NCBI GenBank assembly: GCA_024697705.1
Contig: JAILFF010000340.1
Span: 1 to 18,653, forward strand
DNA from: Ruminococcus sp.
GTDB lineage: Bacteria; Bacillota; Clostridia; Oscillospirales; Ruminococcaceae
Reading direction: 5' to 3'
Length of the DNA stretch: 18,653 nt
The translations under genes and the position numbers were made by a program. Position 1 is the first letter of the stretch, and each line of letters starts with the position of its first letter. Of the stretch, positions 12,376 through 18,653 are shown piece by piece. The notes under the pieces were generated by a model that saw nothing but the letters and a program-made list of their open reading frames with translations, searched no databases and was not told the DNA's origin.

Positions 12376-15300
12376 TTGGAATCCAATATATTTGAATCTA
12401 TAAAAATATCGCTTGCGTCACCCGACAGGATCAGAGAATGGTCCTACGGCGAGGTAACACGCCCCGAAACGATCAACTACCGCACTCAGAAACCCGAAAA
12501 GGACGGTCTTTACTGCGAAAGGATCTTCGGACCCACCAAGGACTGGACCTGCCACTGCGGAAAGTACAAGCAGCAGAAGTATCTCAAAGGCAAGGTCTGC
12601 GAGCGCTGCGGCGTTGTTATCGCCAAGAAGGACGTCCGCCGCGAAAGAATGGGGCACATCGAGCTGGCGGCTCCCGTATCGCATATCTGGTACTTCAAGG
12701 GTACTCCCTCGCGCATCGGTCAGATGCTCGAAGTGAGCCAGAAGAGACTCGAAGAAGTGCTTTACTTCACTAAATATATAGTAATCGACCCCGGCAACAC
12801 CGATCTTGCCAAGTGCGAACTGCTCTCCGAATCGCAGTACCACGAGGCTCTCGAAAAGTGGGACGAGAGCGAGTTCAAGGCAGGCATGGGCGCCGAGGCT
12901 ATCAAGGAGCTTCTCGAAGAGATAGACCTTGACGAGCTGGCGGAGGACCTCAAAAAAGAGCTTGAAGGTCTGCCGAACGGTCAGAAGAAGATCAAGCTCC
13001 TCAAAAGGCTTGAAGTAGTCGAGGCGTTCAGAACCTCGGGCAACCGTCCCGAATGGATGATACTCGACGTTATCCCCGTAATCCCGCCCGATCTGCGCCC
13101 GATGGTAATGCTCGACGGCGGCAGATACGCTACCTCCGACTTAAACGACCTTTACAGACGAGTTATCAACAGAAACAACCGTCTTAAGAGAATGTTGGAA
13201 TTGCAGGCTCCCGACATTATTATAAGAAACGAAAAGAGAATGTTGCAGGAAGCCGTTGACGCGCTTATCGACAACGGCAGACACGGCAGAGCTGTAACGG
13301 GTCCCAACAACAGAGCCTTCAAGTCGCTTTCCGATATGCTTAAAGGTAAGCAGGGACGCTTCCGTCAGAACCTTCTCGGTAAGCGTGTTGACTACTCAGG
13401 ACGTTCGGTTATCGTCGTAGGACCCGAGCTGAAAATGTATCAGTGCGGTCTTCCGAAGGAAATGGCGCTCGAACTGTTCAAGCCCTTCGTAATCAAGAGA
13501 CTTGTCGATATCAGCACCAATCCTCCGCTCAATATCAACGGCGCAAAGAACGCTATCGAGCGCGTTGAGCCTATCGTTTGGGACGCTCTCGAAAACGTAA
13601 TTCAGGGACACCCCGTTCTGCTGAACCGTGCGCCTACCCTCCACAGACTGGGTATCCAGGCATTCGAGCCGATACTCGTCGAAGGTCGTGCTATCAAGCT
13701 TCACCCGCTCGTATGTACCGCATTTAACGCGGACTTCGACGGCGACCAGATGGCGGTTCATCTGCCTATCTCCCCCGAAGCGCAGGCTGAGGCGCGTTTC
13801 CTCATGCTCGCTGCCAACAACCTGCTGAAGCCTTCAGACGGTAAGCCTGTCGCAGTCCCCACGCAGGATATGATACTCGGTTCGTATTACCTGACATTGC
13901 AGAAGCCGGGTGAGCTCGGCGAGGGCAAGGTTTTCCGCGACGTGAACGAGGCTCTTATGGCTTACGATCAGGGCGTAGTTTCGCTGCACGCGGCTATCAA
14001 GGTAAGAATTGCCAAGCAGGTCGGCGACAGACAGGTATCGAAGGTCATCGACGCTACCGTCGGCAGACTTATCTTCAACAACATCATTCCGCAGGATCTG
14101 GGCTTTGTTGACAGAACCAATTCCGACAAGCAGTTCGATCTGGAGATCAGCTTCCTCGTAAAGAAGAAGCAGCTCGGAGAGATCGTCGATCACTGCATAG
14201 TTCATCACGGCACGACCTTTACTTCGGAAGTGCTCGACAATATCAAGGCGCTGGGCTTTAAGTATTCCACCAAGGCGGCTATCACCGTTGCGGTCTGCGA
14301 CGCTACCATTCCGGAAAAGAAGAAGGATATCCTTGCAGCCGCCGACGCGAAGATCGTTCACCTTGACGAACAGTACAAGCTCGGTGAAATTTCCCGTGCC
14401 GAACGCTCCAAGCGATTCAAGGACACCTGGGAAGCGGCAACGGGCGAAGTCGCTACCGCGCTTGAAAAGGGTCTTGACGCTTACAACCCCATCAACATGA
14501 TGGCGGACTCCGGTGCCCGTGGTTCGATGAACCAGATCAAGCAGCTCGCAGGTATGCGCGGACTTATCGCGAACACCTCGGGTGCTACCATAGAAATGCC
14601 TATCAGAGCCAACTACCGTGAAGGTCTTAACATTCTGGAATACTTCATCTCCTCGCGAGGCGCTCGTAAGGGTCTGGCTGATACCGCGCTTCGTACCGCC
14701 GACTCGGGTTACCTGACCAGACGTCTTGTTGACGTATCTCAGGACGTTATCATTCGTCAGGAGGACTGCGGCACTACAAGCGGCATCAACGTATTCGAGA
14801 TCACCGACGGTAAGGAAAAGATCGAGGATCTTAAGGAACGTCTTATCGGCAGATTCCTTGTCGAAGACCTTAAGGATCCCAAATCGGGCGAGGTGGCTGT
14901 TTCCAAGAACAGGCTCATGACCTCGCACGACGCGGACAGAGTCGTTCAGATAATGGAAAATACGGGCAGAGACCGCATCAAGATACGCTCGGTACTTGCC
15001 TGCCAGTCGAAGAACGGCGTTTGCGCGAAGTGCTACGGCGCGAACCTTGCAAACGGCAAGATCGTAAGAGTCGGCGAAGCGGTCGGCACCATCTCCGCAC
15101 AGTCCATCGGCGAGCCCGGTACACAGCTCACCATGCGTACCTTCCATACGGGCGGTATCGCTTCGGCGGAAGATATCACACAGGGTCTTCCCCGTGTTGA
15201 AGAGCTTTTCGAGAGCAGACGTCCCAAGGGCGCTGCGATCATCACCCGCATCGACGGCACCGTGCGCATTATCGAGGAAAAGAAGATGCGCCACGTTATC

Positions 15301-15972
15301 GTAACGAGCGAGGACATCACAAATCCCGCAGAGGAGAAGTATCCTATCCCCTTCGGCTTCAAGCTTAAAGTTACCGACGGCGACTTTGTTACCAAGGGAA
15401 GCTCGCTGACGGAAGGTTCCGTATATCCCGCCGATATTCTCGCTGTTAACGGCATCGAAGCAGTTCAAAACTACATCATCACCGAGGTACAGAAGGTTTA
15501 CCGTTCGCAGGGCGTTGATATCAACGACAAGCACATCGAGGTGATCGTCCGTCAGATGATGAAGAAGGTCAAGATCGACGACAGCGGTTCGAGCTACCTG
15601 CTCCCCGGCAGCCTTGTCGAAAAGACCGAGATCGCAGGCATAAACGAGCAGATCCAGGCGCAGATAGACGCGGGCGACGTCAATGCACGCCTCATCACCA
15701 CCGTACCTGTTATCCAGGGTATCACCAAGGCTTCGAGCTACTCCGATTCGTTCCTCTCGGCAGCGTCCTTCCAGGAGACCACAAAGGCGCTCACCGACGC
15801 GGCGATCAAGGGCAAGACCGACCACCTGCTCGGTCTTAAGGAAAATGTTATCATCGGTAAGCTTATCCCCGCAGGTACGGGCATGGACGTTTACAACGAA
15901 GTCGAGGTCGTAAGAAACGACAGCCACCCGTCCATCATGCCGGGCGAAGGCTTTCCGGGCAGTCTGACTTAA
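12376..15972 (+). CDS. rpoC: DNA-directed RNA polymerase subunit beta'
   Basis: 1198 residues, close to the Bacillus length, starting at TTG 12376 shortly after a GGAAGAAGG ribosome binding site. The N-terminal order (ESNIFESIKISLASPDRI) is typical for the family and rules out a later start. Features seen: first zinc site Cys59, Cys61, Cys75, Cys78; active-site loop NADFDGDQMAVH with the Mg-binding triad Asp453, Asp455, Asp457; bridge-helix region (GLADTALRTADSGYLTRRL); second zinc site Cys798, Cys876, Cys883, Cys886; and trigger loop MRTFHTGGIAS without a large insertion, as in Firmicutes. It pairs with RpoB to form the catalytic centre. It shares the rpoB transcript; no terminator separates it from the TM2 gene 63 bases downstream. 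Confidence 0.98.
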   Translation: MESNIFESIKISLASPDRIREWSYGEVTRPETINYRTQKPEKDGLYCERIFGPTKDWTCHCGKYKQQKYLKGKVCERCGVVIAKKDVRRERMGHIELAAPVSHIWYFKGTPSRIGQMLEVSQKRLEEVLYFTKYIVIDPGNTDLAKCELLSESQYHEALEKWDESEFKAGMGAEAIKELLEEIDLDELAEDLKKELEGLPNGQKKIKLLKRLEVVEAFRTSGNRPEWMILDVIPVIPPDLRPMVMLDGGRYATSDLNDLYRRVINRNNRLKRMLELQAPDIIIRNEKRMLQEAVDALIDNGRHGRAVTGPNNRAFKSLSDMLKGKQGRFRQNLLGKRVDYSGRSVIVVGPELKMYQCGLPKEMALELFKPFVIKRLVDISTNPPLNINGAKNAIERVEPIVWDALENVIQGHPVLLNRAPTLHRLGIQAFEPILVEGRAIKLHPLVCTAFNADFDGDQMAVHLPISPEAQAEARFLMLAANNLLKPSDGKPVAVPTQDMILGSYYLTLQKPGELGEGKVFRDVNEALMAYDQGVVSLHAAIKVRIAKQVGDRQVSKVIDATVGRLIFNNIIPQDLGFVDRTNSDKQFDLEISFLVKKKQLGEIVDHCIVHHGTTFTSEVLDNIKALGFKYSTKAAITVAVCDATIPEKKKDILAAADAKIVHLDEQYKLGEISRAERSKRFKDTWEAATGEVATALEKGLDAYNPINMMADSGARGSMNQIKQLAGMRGLIANTSGATIEMPIRANYREGLNILEYFISSRGARKGLADTALRTADSGYLTRRLVDVSQDVIIRQEDCGTTSGINVFEITDGKEKIEDLKERLIGRFLVEDLKDPKSGEVAVSKNRLMTSHDADRVVQIMENTGRDRIKIRSVLACQSKNGVCAKCYGANLANGKIVRVGEAVGTISAQSIGEPGTQLTMRTFHTGGIASAEDITQGLPRVEELFESRRPKGAAIITRIDGTVRIIEEKKMRHVIVTSEDITNPAEEKYPIPFGFKLKVTDGDFVTKGSSLTEGSVYPADILAVNGIEAVQNYIITEVQKVYRSQGVDINDKHIEVIVRQMMKKVKIDDSGSSYLLPGSLVEKTEIAGINEQIQAQIDAGDVNARLITTVPVIQGITKASSYSDSFLSAASFQETTKALTDAAIKGKTDHLLGLKENVIIGKLIPAGTGMDVYNEVEVVRNDSHPSIMPGEGFPGSLT

Positions 15973-16035
15973 AGAAAACCAATTTAGAAAGAAAAAACAA
16001 AACGAAAAAAATAAAAAGAAAGGAAGCGGGTTAGA

Positions 16036-16947
16036 ATGGCAAATCTGAACAAGGGCAGCGGATACGGCGATTTTGAGGCACCTGCCACATACAATCACGG
16101 TGTTCCGAATCCAAACAACGTTAATCACGGCGTTCCTCAGACAAACGGCGGCGATTATAACGGGAACAGCGGCACAGCCGGAAACGGGGGCAACGGCGGA
16201 GGCTACTCCTCACAGACAAATTTCGGAGAATACGTCGAGCCCGAGATATACGAGGAACATTATGCCGGCGCTAACTACGACGGTTTCCAGAACCCTCAGC
16301 CAAGCTCGGGCAGACCGCAGCAGCAACAGCAGCGCTACGACGACCGACGCTACGATAATAATTCCTACGGCGGCACACGCTACGCCGAACAACAGCGTCA
16401 GTATTCAAATCAGCAGTTCGAGACAATGGGTTCAAACTCCAACTACCCCTACCAGAACCAGCAGGCGTTCGACCCGCAGACAAACAGCGGCGCGGGCGGC
16501 TACACACGCAGCCAGCCGCAGCCGAACGTTATGCCGAACTACGGCGGTCAGCAGATGCAGAGCGGTCAGCCGCAGAAATTCTGCAAATGGTGCGCCTCCG
16601 CAGTTGCCTACGACGCGGTGGTCTGCCCCAGCTGCGGCAGGCAGATCGAAGAGTTAAAGCAGTCGCAGCCCAACATGGGCATGAACATGGGGCAGCCGCA
16701 GGTAGTTATCAACAACAATAACAATAACGGAATTCCTTACGGCTATATGCCCGAGCCTTACGGCACAAAGGACAAGGGTCTTGCTCTTCTCCTGTGCTTA
16801 TTCGGCGGTTTTCTGGGACTGCACAAGTTCTACGAAGGCAAGATAGGCATGGGTATCCTTTATCTGCTGACGGGCGGTCTTTGCGCCATCGGTGCGATAG
16901 TTGATTTCTTCGTGCTTCTCGGCAAGCCGAAAAAATATCTTCCGTAA
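16036..16947 (+). CDS. TM2-domain membrane protein with zinc ribbon and Q/N/G/Y-rich region
   Basis: 303 residues from ATG 16036, preceded by AAAGGAAG in an A-rich spacer. Residues 1 to about 178 are low complexity, rich in Gln, Asn, Gly, Tyr, Ser and Pro, with a poly-Gln run, and probably disordered. Residues 183-200 form a zinc ribbon, CKWC then CPSC (C-x2-C-x10-C-x2-C). After another Asn run comes a TM2 domain (about 246-297): two hydrophobic helices around a turn containing LGLHKFYEGK, followed by a short basic end. TM2 proteins are small bacterial membrane proteins of mostly unknown function, often joined to zinc ribbons. No promoter or terminator lies between rpoC and this gene, so it is probably co-transcribed with the polymerase genes. 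I cannot assign a role. Confidence 0.9.
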   Translation: MANLNKGSGYGDFEAPATYNHGVPNPNNVNHGVPQTNGGDYNGNSGTAGNGGNGGGYSSQTNFGEYVEPEIYEEHYAGANYDGFQNPQPSSGRPQQQQQRYDDRRYDNNSYGGTRYAEQQRQYSNQQFETMGSNSNYPYQNQQAFDPQTNSGAGGYTRSQPQPNVMPNYGGQQMQSGQPQKFCKWCASAVAYDAVVCPSCGRQIEELKQSQPNMGMNMGQPQVVINNNNNNGIPYGYMPEPYGTKDKGLALLLCLFGGFLGLHKFYEGKIGMGILYLLTGGLCAIGAIVDFFVLLGKPKKYLP

Positions 16948-16953
16948 TAAAAA

Positions 16954-16989
16954 CGGCGGTTTCTCCTTTTCGGGGAAACCGCTTTTTTT
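16954..16989 (+). terminator. Terminator of the rpoBC-TM2 unit
   Basis: GCGGTTTCTCC pairs with GGGGAAACCGC (16956-16982) around a T-rich loop, followed by seven T. It lies at the convergent junction with the minus-strand ZIP gene, whose stop begins at 16988. Confidence 0.88.
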
Positions 16990-17737
16990 ATCCCAAAAGC
17001 ACATCGAGCGACATCATAACGGTAAAGCCCGCGGCAAACGAGACAGCACCGCCGTCGGCGGCTGATTCGGGGATAAGCTCCGCCGCCGCGACGTAATACA
17101 TAGCCCCCGCCGCCATGCTGAGAATATACGGCAGCGCGGGAGCAACTATATCAGCCGCCATAAGCGTTACCGCAGCGCCGATAGGTTCGACCACGCCGGA
17201 AAGAACGCCGATGAAAAACGCAGGAGCTCTCTTCATGCCGCCTGCTTTAAGCGGCATCGAGATCATAGCACCCTCGGGAAAATTCTGTATCGCTATACCA
17301 ACGGCAAGAGTCATCGCCGCGGCAGCAGTGATATTCCCTTCGCCCGCCGCTACTCCCGCAAACGCCGCACCCACCACCATTCCTTCGGGGATATTGTGAA
17401 GCGTCACCGCAAGCGTGAGCATCGAATTCTTCGGCAGGCAGCCGCTCAAACGCTTACACAACGACTTTACGGCACGGTCAAGCAGCAGCATCAGCAAAGT
17501 GCCCGCCATAAGCCCGATCGCCGCGGGTAAAAACGCGAGTTTCCCAAGTGCGAAAGAACCTTCTATCGCGGGGATCAGCAGGCTCCACACCCCCGCCGCA
17601 GCCATCACCCCCGCCGCAAATCCCGAAAGCGCGTTGCGGAAAGCGTCGCACGGCTCGCGCTTCATCGGGAAAACGCAGGCTGCCCCGATCGACGTCCCGA
17701 TAAGCGGGAGCATTACGCCCTGCACAGTTTCGCTCAT
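16988..17737 (-). CDS. ZIP-family metal transporter
   Basis: 249 residues, ATG at 17735-17737 on the minus strand, after GAGAGGTGA. It is a polytopic protein with about eight hydrophobic helices. The ZIP signature helices are clear: VTLHNIPEGMVVGAAFAG for the fourth and GIAIQNFPEGAMISMPL for the fifth, supplying the His/Asn/Glu metal ligands of the binuclear site. These would import zinc, or possibly iron or manganese. The loop between helices three and four lacks a His-rich stretch and is short and basic (VKSLCKRLSG), as in several bacterial ZupT-like members. The exact metal cannot be told. It converges on the rpoBC-TM2 unit and is separated by a terminator from the upstream minus-strand gene. 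Confidence 0.9.
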   Translation of the reverse strand: MSETVQGVMLPLIGTSIGAACVFPMKREPCDAFRNALSGFAAGVMAAAGVWSLLIPAIEGSFALGKLAFLPAAIGLMAGTLLMLLLDRAVKSLCKRLSGCLPKNSMLTLAVTLHNIPEGMVVGAAFAGVAAGEGNITAAAAMTLAVGIAIQNFPEGAMISMPLKAGGMKRAPAFFIGVLSGVVEPIGAAVTLMAADIVAPALPYILSMAAGAMYYVAAAELIPESAADGGAVSFAAGFTVMMSLDVLLG

Positions 17738-17811
17738 ATCTGTCTGTCACCTCTCACGTACTTTTTCCGAACATGATACAGTTTATTCGTCAGCGCGGGA
17801 GATTGTTACAG

Positions 17812-17847
17812 AAAAAGCGGACGGCTCCCCTTTCGGAAACCGTCCGC
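17812..17847 (-). terminator. Minus-strand terminator after the 93-residue gene
   Basis: GCGGACGG at 17817-17824 pairs with CCGTCCGC at 17840-17847. Read on the minus strand the hairpin is followed by five T (17812-17816). It begins 8 bases after the stop of the 17855-18136 gene. Confidence 0.8.
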
Positions 17848-17854
17848 AGAATTT

Positions 17855-18136
17855 TTAACTGAGTTTTCTGTGCTGCGCCATACCGTCAAGCACCAGCTGC
17901 GATTCCTTTGTGTGCGGAACCTTTTCGAGCCCCGCTCTGAACGCCGCAAATACCGTGCTTTTGACCTTTTCATCGTCGTTCACGCCGTTGATGATGAGCA
18001 TATCGCGGATATGCGCCGTGAGGAACGTATATTCCCGAAGCACGTCCTTCATGCTCTCGCAGTTGATCTTGATCGACACATTCACATCGTTGCCTTTGTC
18101 GTCCGGCTCGATCTTTTTTTCTTCAATAAATATCAT
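17855..18136 (-). CDS. 93-residue protein of unknown function
   Basis: The ATG at 18134-18136 (minus strand) follows GAAAGGGG with good spacing. The protein is soluble with no signal peptide, no cysteine-based motif and no membrane segment. It begins with a charged strand (MIFIEEKKIEPDDKGNDVNV), followed by helical segments such as SMKDVLREYTFLTAHIRDMLI and a C-terminal TKESQLVLDGMAQHRKLS. It lies 42 bases downstream of the L,D-transpeptidase stop on the same strand and is followed by a terminator, so the two probably share a transcript. I do not recognise the family. Confidence 0.75.
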   Translation of the reverse strand: MIFIEEKKIEPDDKGNDVNVSIKINCESMKDVLREYTFLTAHIRDMLIINGVNDDEKVKSTVFAAFRAGLEKVPHTKESQLVLDGMAQHRKLS

Positions 18137-18178
18137 GCAGACACCCCTTTCGCATGACAGTTTGACGGTTCGACATTA

Positions 18179-18653
18179 TCAATAGAACATAACGACCGGC
18201 GTACCGAGAGGTATGTTGTTGTAGATATACTGCGCGTCGTCATAGGTCATATTTATGCAGCCGTGCGAGCCGTTCCACTTGTATATGTCGCCGCCGAAGC
18301 CGCCGCGCCAGGTGGAATCGTGCATACCGATGCCGCACAGTGAGATATTGTTCCAATAATTGCAGGTAGTATCCCAGGATTCACCGTCGGCGTTGGAGTC
18401 CTTCATACGGTGATTTACGTCCTTCGCCCAAAGCTTGTATACGCCTTCAAGCGTAGTCCTCGCCGCCGTGGTCGTCTGACCCGATACGATGTACCCGTGA
18501 CGCTTCTGCTTACCCTTCTTGTAGTACCACCACTGCTGATTGCTGAGGTCTACCTCGATGTAGGTCTTGCCGATATCGTCCTTTTCGGTACGCGCCTCGG
18601 GAACGCCCGTGAACTCAAAGTATCCGTCAACATTGTAATAGATAGGCTCGACG
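18179..18653 (-). CDS. L,D-transpeptidase (YkuD), 3' part only
   Basis: The open frame runs off the right end of the window; the visible C-terminal 157 or so residues end at TGA (18179-18181). The methionine at 18404-18406 is internal. The YkuD domain is recognised from IEVDLSNQQWWYYKKGKQ (binding-strand start) through GHYIVSG-like GYIVSGQTT, GIGMHDSTWRGGFGG and the catalytic SHGCINM, whose Cys is the acyl acceptor and whose His completes the site, to the final TPVVMFY. Such enzymes form 3-3 crosslinks in peptidoglycan or attach proteins to it, outside the membrane. The missing N-terminus probably holds a membrane anchor or signal and possibly peptidoglycan-binding repeats, but none of it is visible here. 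Confidence 0.93.
   Translation of the reverse strand, partial: VEPIYYNVDGYFEFTGVPEARTEKDDIGKTYIEVDLSNQQWWYYKKGKQKRHGYIVSGQTTTAARTTLEGVYKLWAKDVNHRMKDSNADGESWDTTCNYWNNISLCGIGMHDSTWRGGFGGDIYKWNGSHGCINMTYDDAQYIYNNIPLGTPVVMFY

Noticed and set aside
13834..16128. 764-codon open frame antisense to rpoC
   Set aside because: Same codon-bias artefact as in rpoB; it extends over the rpoC end and the A-rich spacer with no family features.
16073..16657. 194-codon frame overlapping the TM2 gene in another frame
   Set aside because: It arises from the repetitive low-complexity DNA; the in-register frame has the zinc ribbon and TM2 domain and a ribosome binding site.

Overview
The window looks like the chromosome of a Gram-positive gut or rumen Clostridia member, most likely Ruminococcus (Oscillospiraceae). 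This is inferred from secreted proteins ending in Ruminococcus-style dockerins, sigma-A promoters (TTGACA-N17-TATAAT), strong AGGAGG-type ribosome binding sites, a Firmicutes-sized RpoC without the large trigger-loop insertion, and a SpoIIE/RsbU-type phosphatase module. No species can be named from the sequence alone.

Layout. (1) 1-847 is mostly non-coding. It holds an inverted repeat, a promoter in front of a 3' coding remnant with its own terminator, and several promoter-like sequences. (2) 848-1472 is a compact operon of three very small genes: a 34-residue hydrophobic peptide, a zinc-ribbon mini-protein and a LysM mini-protein. The last two begin with double-glycine (GG) leaders of the kind cut by C39 peptidase/ABC exporters. 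The zinc-ribbon gene carries an in-frame stop after three codons, followed directly by a new ATG. (3) 1473-1800 holds terminators and two more short coding remnants. (4) 1856-4483 encodes a partner-switching module: a STAS antagonist, a divergent protein in the anti-sigma-kinase position, and a membrane-anchored PP2C phosphatase with an extracytoplasmic sensor region. No sigma factor is present. (5) 4678-7983 holds three tandem paralogues encoding secreted BspA-type leucine-rich-repeat proteins with C-terminal dockerins. Each has its own promoter and terminator. (6) 8202-16990 is the rpoB-rpoC transcription unit, which also appears to carry a gene for a TM2 membrane protein with a zinc ribbon and a long Q/N/G/Y-rich region. 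(7) On the minus strand, 16988-18653 holds a ZIP metal transporter, a 93-residue protein of unknown function and the 3' part of an L,D-transpeptidase gene.

How the genes may work together. Four loci concern the cell surface or secretion: GG-leader cargo including LysM, dockerin-LRR proteins, the sensor-linked phosphatase, and the L,D-transpeptidase. The rpoBC block is core housekeeping. The GG-leader mini-operon is the least conventional part, because its predicted exported cargo consists of folded domains (zinc ribbon, peptidoglycan-binding LysM) rather than typical bacteriocin cores, and no exporter or modification enzyme is nearby. Functional links between the blocks are inference only.
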